From Flavobacterium sp. CECT 9288 (lineage in GTDB: Bacteria; Bacteroidota; Bacteroidia; Flavobacteriales; Flavobacteriaceae), in contig NZ_OU957226.1 of assembly GCF_918731615.1 (NCBI RefSeq), positions 620,001 to 684,000 on the forward strand: DNA of 64,000 nt, read 5' to 3'. A model generated the notes under the pieces. The model saw only the letters and a program-made list of their open reading frames with translations. It did no database searches and was not told where the DNA came from. Positions 43,082 to 51,814 of this stretch are shown one piece after another (positions within the stretch are counted from its first letter, which is position 1; each line of letters begins with the position of its first letter). The position numbers and the translations under genes are program-made.

Positions 43082-43834
43082 ATGAAAGCAAAAACGATAA
43101 CTATTGCGACTGCATTGTCGCTACTTTTTTTCAATTGTAGTTCAAATAAATTTATTGTTTGTGGCCACAGAGGCGCAATGGGACATGAAACCGAAAATAC
43201 AATAGCCTCCATAAAAAAAGGAATTGATCTCAAAGCTGATATGCTTGAGATAGATGTGTTTAAAATAAAAACGGGTGAAATTGTAGTTTTTCACGATGAT
43301 GATTTAGACCGATTGACAAATGCTAAAGGAAAGATTGAGAGTTACACTTTTGACGAACTGCGAAAAGTACTTGTTGCAGGTAAACATCAAATTCCAACTC
43401 TTGAGGAAGTCATTACAACTATGAATAGAAAAGCAGTGCTCAACATTGAATTGAAGGGAGAAAATACGGCGGCAGATACGTACGCCATTATGGAAAACTT
43501 TAAAAAGCGTGGCTGGAGCAATAAAGATTTTTTTGTATCTAGTTTTAAAGTAAATGAATTAAGAAAAATGAGAAGTTTGAGTAAAGACGTAGCTATAGGA
43601 TTACTGACTTACAAAGATCCTATTGAAACTGTGATTCAGTTAGGGAAAGAATTAAATGCGCAAGCAATAAACCCTTATTTTAAAACCTTGACGCCAGAAA
43701 ATGTTGCGATCATGAAAACTAATAATTTCAAGATTCTTCCTTGGACAGCAAACGAGCTTGCTGATATCAAGACGCTACAAGATTTAAAAGTGAGTGGAAT
43801 CATCACTGATTTTCCCGAAAGGATTGTACGTTAA
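43082..43834 (+). CDS. Glycerophosphodiester phosphodiesterase, lipoprotein
   Basis: Envelope-anchored phosphodiesterase of 250 residues that hydrolyses deacylated phospholipids to glycerol-3-phosphate and alcohol. A lipoprotein signal ends at Cys19 (FFNC). The GDPD TIM-barrel shows GHRGAMG with His29, the metal site Glu57/Asp59 in LEIDVF, FHDDDLDRLTN with catalytic His71, and LNIELKG. The domain is complete but compact. No neighbouring glp genes are present. It is a single-gene unit, divergent from the Oar-like receptor and followed by its own terminator. Confidence 0.94.
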   Translation: MKAKTITIATALSLLFFNCSSNKFIVCGHRGAMGHETENTIASIKKGIDLKADMLEIDVFKIKTGEIVVFHDDDLDRLTNAKGKIESYTFDELRKVLVAGKHQIPTLEEVITTMNRKAVLNIELKGENTAADTYAIMENFKKRGWSNKDFFVSSFKVNELRKMRSLSKDVAIGLLTYKDPIETVIQLGKELNAQAINPYFKTLTPENVAIMKTNNFKILPWTANELADIKTLQDLKVSGIITDFPERIVR

Positions 43835-43857
43835 ACTGAAATTTATAAATGTAAAAG

Positions 43858-43886
43858 AAAGTCTGTTTTTTTTCAGACTTTTTTTT
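43858..43886 (+). terminator. Terminator of the GDPD gene
   Basis: AAAGTCTG (43858-43865) pairs with CAGACTTT (43874-43881), followed by T. A-rich left flank may allow use by the convergent sigma factor gene. Confidence 0.85.
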
Positions 43887-43912
43887 GTGCCCATTCAAAA
43901 CAGATAAAGGAA

Positions 43913-44461
43913 TTATTTTTTCTGAATTATTTCGGCTAGTAACTTCTTGGCACGTAAAAGTTTAATTTTTACATTACTTAGCGGTTCATTCATTTTTAAA
44001 GCTATTTCTTGATAGCTCATTTCTTGAAAATAACGCAGCTGAATCACCTCTTGGTAATGAGGTTTTAATTCTTTAATGCATTGTAATAAACGGGATAAGT
44101 TTTGTTCAGTGATCAATACATCCTCAGCAGACGGAGTAGTGTCAGCAATATTGTATGCTTGATGATTTTCGTCTTCTGTAATTTCAACAAAAAGACTTAG
44201 TTTTTTCTTTCTTAATAAATCAATATGCACATTTTTTGCAATAGCTATTAACCAAGTATTGAATTGAAATTCAGTATTGTAAGTGGTTAATTTGTCAAAT
44301 GCTTTAGAAAATGTTTCAATGGTAATGTCCTCGGCTGTAGTTTCATTTTCGGTTCTTTTTAGCATGAACCCATATACCTCATTCCAGTAGTGATTCAATA
44401 GAAAAGTAAAGGCAACTTGATCACCTTGTTTTGCTTTTTCTATTTGATTGTTTATTTCCAC
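43913..44461 (-). CDS. ECF-type RNA polymerase sigma factor
   Basis: Sigma-70 family factor of 182 residues with region 2 (about 10-80, including FNTWLIAIAKNVHIDLLRKKK, here split as FNTWLIAIAKN then VHIDLLRKKK) and region 4 (about 118-180, with YQEVIQLRYFQEMSYQEIA and NVKIKLLRAKKLL). Region 1 and 3 are absent, as in ECF factors. Unlike many ECF genes it has no anti-sigma gene beside it. It overlaps the end of the glycosyltransferase gene by 10 bases and so is translated from the same message. What it controls is unknown. Confidence 0.93.
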   Translation of the reverse strand: MEINNQIEKAKQGDQVAFTFLLNHYWNEVYGFMLKRTENETTAEDITIETFSKAFDKLTTYNTEFQFNTWLIAIAKNVHIDLLRKKKLSLFVEITEDENHQAYNIADTTPSAEDVLITEQNLSRLLQCIKELKPHYQEVIQLRYFQEMSYQEIALKMNEPLSNVKIKLLRAKKLLAEIIQKK

Positions 44462-45558
44462 TGTGCTGGTTTTGAGAATAGATTAATGATAAAGATATTG
44501 ATTTGGATTAAGATTAAGACAATTTCAACAATTGGAAACCAAAATTTCAAATCATGCTCCTCAAGTTTCCTTGCAGATGAACCTATCATAATCCATGCCA
44601 CGAGATAACGAAAGGCTACTAAGCTGGTGACAATAATCCATTCAAATTGAAACGCAAGCAAAACAGCTGGTAATACTATGAATAATAATTGTGAACTATA
44701 AAAAACACCTAATTGAAATTGATCAAAAAAAGTATAATGGTTAGCAGTTGCAACATGCCTTCTTTTTTGTGATACCCAATCATTAAAGGAAGTTTTAGGT
44801 TTAGAAAGTGTAAAACTATCTGGCTCAAATGCTATTGTAGTGTTTTTTGCTGTTGCAGCTTGATTTACAAATAAATCATCATCTCCTGAGCGAATGCGCA
44901 TGTGCTCAATAAATCCGTTTACTTTAAAGAATTCGTCTTTTTTATACGCTAAATTTCTACCAACTCCCATGTACGGCTTGCCTAACTTTGCCCATGAAAA
45001 ATATTGAACTGCTGTTAAAAGAGTTTCGTATCGAATTATTTTATTCAGAAAGGAATTTGAAATTCGTTCGTATTTTCCATAGCCCAAAACGATAGTTTTT
45101 TGCATGGTAAATTGTGCTGTCATGGTAGCTATCCAGTTTGTTGAGGTAGGGTAACAATCGGCATCTGTAAATAATAAATAGTCTTTTGATGCAGCTTTGA
45201 TTCCTAAAGTTAATGCGTATTTTTTATTTCCCCAAAAAGCCTCGTTATTTTCCACTTTTACAAGTCGAATGTTTGAATATTGCTTTTCAAATTCTTCAAA
45301 AATATCTAGTGTTTTATCACTTGATGCATCATCAATTAGAACTATTTCAAAGTCAGGGTATTCTTGTGCTGCTAATAAGGGTATAAATTTTGCTACGTTT
45401 TCTTCTTCATTTTTAGCACAAACTATTACAGATACTGGAATTTTTTTTGGAGTACTCTTTTGATCTTTGGCGAAAGCAAAAACCCTGAAGACCCCTAAAT
45501 AATAGAGTATTTGAACGGCTACAATAAAAATAAAAAAGTAAAATAGTAATATAAGCAT
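44452..45558 (-). CDS. Membrane glycosyltransferase, family 2
   Basis: GT-A fold glycosyltransferase of 368 residues. A first membrane segment (about 2-22) is followed by the cytosolic catalytic domain with VSVIVCAKNEEENV (about 42-55), the first acidic motif IDDASSDKT, the DxD-like TDADCYP and a later RSGDDDLF and QKRRH (QxxRW-like). Two or three membrane helices (about 280-365) close the protein. The layout fits processive or polyprenyl-linked polysaccharide synthesis. A TACCTTTG promoter box precedes it, and the ECF sigma gene overlaps its 3' end by 10 bases. Confidence 0.93.
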   Translation of the reverse strand: MLILLFYFFIFIVAVQILYYLGVFRVFAFAKDQKSTPKKIPVSVIVCAKNEEENVAKFIPLLAAQEYPDFEIVLIDDASSDKTLDIFEEFEKQYSNIRLVKVENNEAFWGNKKYALTLGIKAASKDYLLFTDADCYPTSTNWIATMTAQFTMQKTIVLGYGKYERISNSFLNKIIRYETLLTAVQYFSWAKLGKPYMGVGRNLAYKKDEFFKVNGFIEHMRIRSGDDDLFVNQAATAKNTTIAFEPDSFTLSKPKTSFNDWVSQKRRHVATANHYTFFDQFQLGVFYSSQLLFIVLPAVLLAFQFEWIIVTSLVAFRYLVAWIMIGSSARKLEEHDLKFWFPIVEIVLILIQINIFIINLFSKPAQWK

Positions 45559-45610
45559 TTGTGTTTTATGAGTATTAATATTCGTTACAAGGCGTGTATA
45601 AATAAGGTTG

Positions 45611-45618
45611 CAAAGGTA
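45611..45618 (-). promoter_or_regulatory. -7 promoter box of the GT2/sigma operon
   Basis: The minus strand reads TACCTTTG (TAnnTTTG), 52 bases before the start at 45558. Confidence 0.6.
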
Positions 45619-45667
45619 TGAATAGAATCTCTAAATGTTAAATACTAATTGTAATTTTCCAGAGAAA

Positions 45668-46282
45668 TTAAATAGGACATTTTTTCATTTCAGTTGCAGT
45701 TGCAATGGCTTGTGGAGTATTTACTTTTTCTAACGCTTCAATAATGTTTTGATAATTTTTTTGGTCTCTATTTTGAGACATTTTCTTAGTAGCATTAATT
45801 TCTGTAATTTCAATCTCAAAGGCTACAATTCCCTTTGCTTGGCGCATTGTTTTTGCTGATAAATCTTCAATACGAATTGGGTTTTCTGAACCTTTTTCGT
45901 ATTTATCTACTAACCTTTTTAAGGATTCTACAGCTGCTTCGTGATCAATTATTTTGATTTTCCCATGTATTTGAACTGCAATATAATTCCAAGTTGGCAC
46001 ATTTTCATGATCGTACCACGAAGAAGATATGTAACTGTGAGGTCCAGAAAATACTGCTAAAACTTCGTCATTTTCTAAGAATCCTTTCCATTGTGGATTC
46101 TCTTTTGAAATATGACCGCACAAAATTTCTTTTCCTTCACTGTTAGTTTCTAGCTCTAATGGAATATGAGTAGCACACAGTTTACTATTAGACTGATTGA
46201 TGAGTATACCAAAACTGTTTTCGTAAAGAAATTTTTTTATTTCTGCTGCATTTTCGTTTCTGTAAATATCAGGAATGTACAT
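45668..46282 (-). CDS. PaiB-family FMN-binding protein
   Basis: Flavin-binding split-barrel protein of 204 residues. It begins MYIPDIYRNE, as usual for the family, and contains SSSWYDHENVPTWNYIAVQIHGKI (here noted as SSSWYDHENVPTWNY then IAVQIHGKI, about 87-110), the signature of PaiB proteins. In Bacillus PaiB is described as a negative transcriptional regulator of sporulation and protease genes, but in this phylum the role is unknown; no PaiA acetyltransferase gene is beside it. The protein lacks an obvious DNA-binding motif. It is apparently a single gene between the GT2 and murB genes. Confidence 0.92.
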   Translation of the reverse strand: MYIPDIYRNENAAEIKKFLYENSFGILINQSNSKLCATHIPLELETNSEGKEILCGHISKENPQWKGFLENDEVLAVFSGPHSYISSSWYDHENVPTWNYIAVQIHGKIKIIDHEAAVESLKRLVDKYEKGSENPIRIEDLSAKTMRQAKGIVAFEIEITEINATKKMSQNRDQKNYQNIIEALEKVNTPQAIATATEMKKCPI

Positions 46283-46328
46283 GGATTGATTTTATTTTAT
46301 AGTTGATACTAATAAAGGAATTCGTGCA

Positions 46329-47342
46329 TCATATAATGTTAACTTCTGCTTCAATACGAATTCCAAAAAGTTTAAACACGGTATCTTGAATTTCATGCGC
46401 TACATTTAATATCTCTTTTCCTGTAGCATTGCCATAATTTACAAGAACTAAAGCCTGGTTTTTATGTACACCCGCATCACCAAAACGTTTGCCTTTAAAA
46501 CCTGCTTGCTCAATCAGCCAACCCGCGGGAACTTTAACCTCAGTATCTGAAATTTCATAGAATTTCATTTCAGGAAAGCGTTGGTGTATTTTTTCAAAAT
46601 CAGATTTTAAAACTATTGGGTTTTTAAAAAAACTACCACTGTTGCCCAATTCTTTAGGGTCGGGTAGTTTACTTTTTCGGATTGTAATAACAGCATTACT
46701 AACGTCTACAAGAGTAGGATTTGTGATATTTTTTTTGTCTAATTCACCTGAAATATCTCCGTATGAGATGTTTATTTTATGGTTTTTCTTGGTGAGTTTA
46801 AAAACTACGGATGTAATTACGAATTGATTTTTCACCTCATGTTTAAAAATACTTTCTCGATAACCAAAGTTGCATTCATCCTTAGTGAACGTTTTAATTT
46901 CTTGGTTTTCAATGTTCATTGCTTCGCAATAAGCAAAAGTATCTTTTATCTCGGCACCATAAGCCCCAATATTCTGAACAGGAGTTGTACCTACATTACC
47001 CGGAATAAGGGACATGTTTTCTAATCCTCCAAAATCTTGGTTGATAGTCCATAGTACAAATTCATGCCAATTTTCACCTGCTTGACTCTCAACCCACACA
47101 AAGTCATCATTTTCATTGATGATTTTTTTGCCTTTTAAATCTACATGAATTACAAGAGCGTCAATGTCTTGTGTTAGTAGCATGTTGCTGCCCCCACCTA
47201 AAATAAATAGTTCAGTATTTTGATTCTGGTTTAATACTATTTCTAATTCTGCGACGGTATGTACGGCTATAAATTTTTTTGCGAAAGCATCAATGCCAAA
47301 AGTGTTGTGTTTTTTTAGTGAAAAGTGGGGTAGTATGTTCAT
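46329..47342 (-). CDS. murB: UDP-N-acetylenolpyruvoylglucosamine reductase
   Basis: FAD-dependent cytosolic enzyme that makes UDP-N-acetylmuramate for peptidoglycan; 337 residues. The FAD-binding region shows LGGGSNMLL (about 47-55) and GNVGTTPVQNIGAYG (about 114-128). GYRESIFK carries the conserved Tyr/Arg, and NSGSFFKNP has the catalytic Ser. GWLIEQAGFKG and a final Glu-containing segment complete it. The Tyr insertion loop marks the E. coli-like type I. A TACTTTTG promoter box lies just upstream at 47378-47385, so it is not dependent on the asnB operon. Confidence 0.97.
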   Translation of the reverse strand: MNILPHFSLKKHNTFGIDAFAKKFIAVHTVAELEIVLNQNQNTELFILGGGSNMLLTQDIDALVIHVDLKGKKIINENDDFVWVESQAGENWHEFVLWTINQDFGGLENMSLIPGNVGTTPVQNIGAYGAEIKDTFAYCEAMNIENQEIKTFTKDECNFGYRESIFKHEVKNQFVITSVVFKLTKKNHKINISYGDISGELDKKNITNPTLVDVSNAVITIRKSKLPDPKELGNSGSFFKNPIVLKSDFEKIHQRFPEMKFYEISDTEVKVPAGWLIEQAGFKGKRFGDAGVHKNQALVLVNYGNATGKEILNVAHEIQDTVFKLFGIRIEAEVNII

Positions 47343-47377
47343 GATGGTATGCTTTTTTCAAATATTGTAACGAATGT

Positions 47378-47385
47378 CAAAAGTA
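47378..47385 (-). promoter_or_regulatory. -7 promoter box of murB
   Basis: The minus strand reads TACTTTTG (TAnnTTTG), 35 bases before the murB start and just past the asnB stop. Confidence 0.6.
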
Positions 47386-47389
47386 AGTA

Positions 47390-49237
47390 TTAAAATTTAG
47401 ATGTGTATGTTCTCATCCAGATATGCATCATAAAAAGCGGCATTACATATGGTGTCATTCTCATATCTCCTTTTTGTAAATTAGAGATCAATTTTTGAAT
47501 ATTGATGTGATTAAAATAAGGCATTTGAAAGAGGTCACTTTTAGCAAAAAGTTCTATTTCTTCCTTAAAAGCATCACTGCTTGCCATGTATTTACCCCAA
47601 GGTGCACTTAAACCTACTTTTTTAAAGTTTAGAATTTCTTGTGGCAACTTTTTTTCCATTGATTTTTTTAAAATGAATTTCCATTTTTTTCCTGAAAACA
47701 ACCATTTATCCTCTAATGAACCTATTCCAATGATAAGTCTTGGATCTAAAAAAGGTTCTCTACATTCTATTGATTCTCCCATTGTACAGCGGTCATTTCG
47801 ATCCAATAGAGAGCACAAATAAGTATGCTGGTCAAAATAGAGTGCCTGTCTTCGGAGATTATTAGGGTAAATTGATTTTGCTTCCTCAAATATTTTCATT
47901 CGGTATTCATTTATTGGAGGATTTTTTATGCCGAAATTTTTTGCAATGTCATTTGGATATATATTTGATCCATTAAAAATAACTAAATCTGAATTTGTAT
48001 TAATTTGAGAATAACGTCCCAGTTTTTCCAGCCTTGGTTTGTTATTAAAAAGCTCAAAATTGCTAATCATTGATATTGCATTTAATAAAGATGGATATTT
48101 TAAAGTTTTATAGCGTACATAACCTCCCATTAATTCATCTGCTCCTTCACCAGATAAAAGTACTTTCACCTTTGGTTTAGCCATTTTAGACAGCGCTAAA
48201 ATATGAGGTTCACTCAAATGTACAATGGGCTCATCTTGGTAGTATGTAGCTTTAATAAGGTTTTCATATAGATTTTCATCTTTTAATTGCATCGTGTGAA
48301 ATTCATAATCAAACTTTGAGGCTAATCTTTTGGCTAGATGAGACTCGTTATGCTCTGCTTCTTCAAAACCCATATTAAAGGTTTGTATTTTTTGATATTT
48401 TTGATCGTGTAAAGAAGCTAAAATTGATGATGAGTCTAAACCTCCACTTAATAATACACCTACGGGTACATCACTCACCATTCTTAAATTTACAGAATCG
48501 TTAAATGTTTCTTGAAACCATTCTATAGGTTTTTTAATTTGGTCTTGATTTTGAATTTCGGTCTTCAAGTGCCACCATTTTACAATTTCTTTCTTACCGT
48601 TTTGATGTATAGTTAAAGAGTGACCTGGTAAAACTTTGTTCACATTCTGATATAAGGTATTTTCACCAGCTACAAAACGATTGAAAATATATTCCTCTAG
48701 TCCGTCAGTAGCGATTTTAAGAGGTACACCAGCAGTAAACAATGCTTTTTGTTCTGATGCAAAATATAATGATTCATTATGTAACGAATAGTATAGCGGT
48801 TTGACACCCATCCTGTCTCGTGCAAGTGTCAATTTTTTTTCTAGTTTATCCCAAATAGCAAAGGCAAATATTCCATTGAGTTTATTCAGCATTTTCAAGC
48901 CATGTAACTGAAATAGTTTCATTAATACCTCTGTGTCAGATGTATTTTTTATAGTAAGCCCATTATTTTTTAATTCGTTATAAAAGGATTTGTAATTATA
49001 AATTTCACCGTTATATACCATTATGTATCTTCCGTCTGCGGAAATATAGGGTTGGTGACCTGCGATTGTTAAATCTATAATAGATAATCTTCTATGTCCT
49101 AATCCGATATTTTTATCAATAAAAACTCCTTTGTCATCAGGTCCTCTATGTTCTAGTGAGTCTCTCATTCTAAGTAAGAGACGTTCATCTACCTTTTTTT
49201 GATTTTGTAAATGAAAGATTCCATTAATTCCACACAT
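47390..49237 (-). CDS. asnB: Asparagine synthase (glutamine-hydrolysing)
   Basis: Amidotransferase of 615 residues. The N-terminal glutaminase domain starts at catalytic Cys2 (MCGINGIF) and includes HRGPDDKG, GHRRLSIIDL and YNGEIYNY. The C-terminal synthetase domain has the pyrophosphatase loop SGGLDSSS (near 262-269) and LLSGEGADELMGGY. AsnB paralogues next to glycosyltransferases often amidate sugar acids in surface polysaccharides instead of making free Asn. Here a GT4 gene lies 6 bases upstream, supporting such a role, though plain asparagine synthesis cannot be excluded. Last gene of a run beginning at 51679. Confidence 0.94.
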   Translation of the reverse strand: MCGINGIFHLQNQKKVDERLLLRMRDSLEHRGPDDKGVFIDKNIGLGHRRLSIIDLTIAGHQPYISADGRYIMVYNGEIYNYKSFYNELKNNGLTIKNTSDTEVLMKLFQLHGLKMLNKLNGIFAFAIWDKLEKKLTLARDRMGVKPLYYSLHNESLYFASEQKALFTAGVPLKIATDGLEEYIFNRFVAGENTLYQNVNKVLPGHSLTIHQNGKKEIVKWWHLKTEIQNQDQIKKPIEWFQETFNDSVNLRMVSDVPVGVLLSGGLDSSSILASLHDQKYQKIQTFNMGFEEAEHNESHLAKRLASKFDYEFHTMQLKDENLYENLIKATYYQDEPIVHLSEPHILALSKMAKPKVKVLLSGEGADELMGGYVRYKTLKYPSLLNAISMISNFELFNNKPRLEKLGRYSQINTNSDLVIFNGSNIYPNDIAKNFGIKNPPINEYRMKIFEEAKSIYPNNLRRQALYFDQHTYLCSLLDRNDRCTMGESIECREPFLDPRLIIGIGSLEDKWLFSGKKWKFILKKSMEKKLPQEILNFKKVGLSAPWGKYMASSDAFKEEIELFAKSDLFQMPYFNHINIQKLISNLQKGDMRMTPYVMPLFMMHIWMRTYTSKF

Positions 49238-49243
49238 AATGAG

Positions 49244-50305
49244 TTATTTCTTGGCGTTTATTAGAGTATGGTATTTATTGGCAATCTCCTTCATGTTTAT
49301 TTTGTAATTTGCTTTTTGAGAGCAAAAAATGTAATTAATTTTGGTAGCGTTTTCAATATTATTAGGGTTTTTTATAGCCCATAAAATCTCTTGTGCAAGT
49401 TTGTTGTAATTGCCCACGGGTACAAGCTGTCCATTTTCTTTATGTTTAATATAGCTTTTATTCCCAGGAATATCACTTACAATGGGATAACAGCGCGTGG
49501 CCATTGCTTCAAAAAGTGATGCTGAAACTCCTTCAGTTACTGGCATGCTGATGTATAGATTTGCTTTTTCAAGATATTTAGGTAATTCGGTGTTTAAAAT
49601 TCTTCCCGTAAAATGTACTTTTTGAGAAATATTTAAATCTTGCGCTAGTTTTTTTAATTTCAAAAGTTCTTTGCCGTCACCTACAATTGTTAGTTGAAAA
49701 TCTATTTTGTTACTTTCAAGAATTCCAAAGGCTTTTAATATCACTTCATGTTGATATTCAGGAGATAAGGAACGGGTGACAATAGCATTTATTTTGCCCG
49801 AAAAGGTTTTTTGTGGACAATTAAATTTTTGGAAGTCAATACCCTTTGGTAAAACCAAAACTTTACTCATGTCAACATTTGCTTTTTGCATGGAATTTGA
49901 CATTACAGAACCCCAAGCATGAATTAATGTAGCATGTTTAAAAGCATATTGTTGTATTCTTTTTTTTAGAGGGTACAATATGGAATTTTTTGGCCATAAA
50001 TCAGTGTAACCTTGTTGTGCAATTGCTACGGGTTTAATTCCGCATAAAACTGCAAGAAATCCATAACTTGTAGTTCTTTCAGCAATAATCATATCTGGTT
50101 TTTCAAGACGAATAATTTTTTTAATCTGCTGTAATGCTGTGGTGTATTCTAAGAGTCGTAAAATTCTATTTTTTAAATTATTACTTGGTTTTTGTAACTC
50201 CCAGGTTATAATTTTGAAGCCGCCAAATTCCTCCAACCCTTTAATCCAAGTGATGGCATCTGCACGGTAGGTTTCTCCTAAAAAAAGAATTTTTCGTTGT
50301 TTCAC
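49244..50305 (-). CDS. Glycosyltransferase, family 4 type
   Basis: GT-B fold glycosyltransferase of 353 residues. The C-terminal half has the family pattern VTRSLSPEYQHEVILKAF, VGDGKELLKLKKLA, VHFTGRI, then YISMPVTEGVSASLFEAMA with the conserved EGVSAS..E motif (about 250-265) that binds the nucleotide-sugar, followed by VSDIPGN. No membrane segment is seen. It lies 6 bases before asnB and 1 base after the DUF2461 gene, so these are probably co-transcribed. Acceptor and sugar unknown. Confidence 0.92.
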   Translation of the reverse strand: MKQRKILFLGETYRADAITWIKGLEEFGGFKIITWELQKPSNNLKNRILRLLEYTTALQQIKKIIRLEKPDMIIAERTTSYGFLAVLCGIKPVAIAQQGYTDLWPKNSILYPLKKRIQQYAFKHATLIHAWGSVMSNSMQKANVDMSKVLVLPKGIDFQKFNCPQKTFSGKINAIVTRSLSPEYQHEVILKAFGILESNKIDFQLTIVGDGKELLKLKKLAQDLNISQKVHFTGRILNTELPKYLEKANLYISMPVTEGVSASLFEAMATRCYPIVSDIPGNKSYIKHKENGQLVPVGNYNKLAQEILWAIKNPNNIENATKINYIFCSQKANYKINMKEIANKYHTLINAKK

Positions 50306-50306
50306 G

Positions 50307-50978
50307 TTACTCGGTCGTTAGGGCACGATTGATAAAATCATTCAGCGGTTTCAAAAGAATTAATTTTTGACAAATTGTTGCTGTAAAATCTTCTTTTGAG
50401 GCATCATCATAATCAATTTTATGTGATGATTCAAAACTTTTAAGTTTTAATAAATCAATTGCTGGATGGTCTTTATCGTAACCACGTGGGGGATTTTTTA
50501 AAAGATCTTTTTCGTTTCTATCAAGATCACCAAATTCTTTTTTGAATTTTTTCTCGGCTAGTATGGCTTCTAAATCTTCATGAAAAAATGCAATTTCTTT
50601 ACGTATTTTTTTTACGTCTTCAGCTTCTGGACAATACAATCCGCCAGCTATAAAACTGCTTCCTTTTTCTAAATGAATGTAATATCCAGACCTATTATGA
50701 CCTTTTGCACCAGATGAAATCCAGATGCCTAAATGGGATTTATAGGGTGTTTTATCTTTTGAAAACCGAATGTCTCTATTGATTCTAAAAGTACAGTTTT
50801 TAACTTCAAGTAGTTCTAGACTTGGGTCTAATGGTTTTAAGGTGTCTAGCAAGTCACTAACAAATCTTTTATAATCTGCCTTAAAAGCTTCGTATCTTTT
50901 TTTTTGGTCTAAAAACCAATCTCTATTGTTGTTGGTTTTTAAATCAACCAGAAATTGAAGTGATTCTTTTGTGAGCAT
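50307..50978 (-). CDS. DUF2461 family protein (TIGR02453)
   Basis: Cytosolic protein of 223 residues. It shows the family pattern: N-terminal FLVDLKTNNNRDWFLDQKKRYE region (about 9-29), NCTFRINRDIRFSKDKTPYKSHLGIW (about 61-86) and GGLYCPEAEDVKKIRKEI. No function is established for this widespread family, to my knowledge. It is packed between the rhodanese-thioredoxin gene (5 bases) and the GT4 gene (1 base), which reflects operon membership more than a shared pathway. The name is from recall; the fit is good. Confidence 0.9.
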   Translation of the reverse strand: MLTKESLQFLVDLKTNNNRDWFLDQKKRYEAFKADYKRFVSDLLDTLKPLDPSLELLEVKNCTFRINRDIRFSKDKTPYKSHLGIWISSGAKGHNRSGYYIHLEKGSSFIAGGLYCPEAEDVKKIRKEIAFFHEDLEAILAEKKFKKEFGDLDRNEKDLLKNPPRGYDKDHPAIDLLKLKSFESSHKIDYDDASKEDFTATICQKLILLKPLNDFINRALTTE

Positions 50979-50983
50979 ATACT

Positions 50984-51679
50984 TTATTGTATTTGTTTTT
51001 TTAGATCAACTTCTGTTATGTATCCTGATTTTTGCCATTTTACTTTTGCGCCTTCGTAGAAAAGTAAGGTTGGAAGTTCACTAATTTTTAGTTCGCTCAT
51101 GAGCGTTTTATTTTTATCAGCATCAATCCTTATGATGGTAATGTCATTGGCAAGTTCTGTTTGCATTGTTTTTATGTAAGGGGCCATTTTTTTACAAGGA
51201 GCACACCATTCAGCATAGAAATTTATGAGAACTTTTTTATCACTGGTAGTGATTTTAGTGTATTCTTCCATTGTCATGCCTATCACTTTGTCACTTGATT
51301 TTGCTAATCCTGCAGCTTCCCATTTCAAGATGCCGCCTTTCATTTCATAAACGGTAGTAAATCCTAATTGGTTGAGTTTTTCATGTGCGCTTTGACTTCG
51401 CCCTCCAGATTTGCAGTAAATAAAAACTGGTTTTTTGGGGTCTAATTTGGCTACTTCTTTTTCAAAACTGTTACCAAGCCAGTCAATGTTGATGGCATTA
51501 TCTAAATGATAGGACGAAAATTCTTGAGGTGTACGTACATCTATAATTTGAGCGCTTGGTGTTTGGGCAATTTTGTCACTAAAAGTCTTCGCATCTATAG
51601 TTTTTGTAGTTTCTTGGGCGTTACATGAGGTGAAAAATACAGCGCATGCTAGAATAACTATGTATTTAAATGGTTTCAT
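50984..51679 (-). CDS. Rhodanese-thioredoxin fusion lipoprotein
   Basis: Envelope lipoprotein of 231 residues with two redox/sulfur domains. A lipoprotein signal ends at Cys19 (FTSC). A rhodanese domain (about 28-125) has DVRTPQEF and the active-site loop YCKSGGRS with Cys89. A thioredoxin domain (about 132-230) has WCAPC with Cys159 and Cys162 and the cis-Pro in ELPTLLF. Facing the periplasm, it could pass sulfane sulfur or electrons between the two sites, but this is inference. It heads a tightly packed run with DUF2461, GT4 and asnB, and has its own promoter box. Confidence 0.95.
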   Translation of the reverse strand: MKPFKYIVILACAVFFTSCNAQETTKTIDAKTFSDKIAQTPSAQIIDVRTPQEFSSYHLDNAINIDWLGNSFEKEVAKLDPKKPVFIYCKSGGRSQSAHEKLNQLGFTTVYEMKGGILKWEAAGLAKSSDKVIGMTMEEYTKITTSDKKVLINFYAEWCAPCKKMAPYIKTMQTELANDITIIRIDADKNKTLMSELKISELPTLLFYEGAKVKWQKSGYITEVDLKKQIQ

Positions 51680-51699
51680 TAGGAATGTTTTATGTTGTT

Positions 51700-51707
51700 C
51701 AAAAATA
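51700..51707 (-). promoter_or_regulatory. -7 promoter box of the rhodanese-thioredoxin operon
   Basis: The minus strand reads TATTTTTG (TAnnTTTG), 20 bases before the start at 51679. Confidence 0.6.
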
Positions 51708-51814
51708 CTTAATTTCTGCAGTATTTTCTAGATTTTCAATGTAATTTAAAAGTAGATTAGTGCTATTTTTAAATAATCAGAGTTTACTAGATTCTGTAAA
51801 CTCTTCTCCAGACG

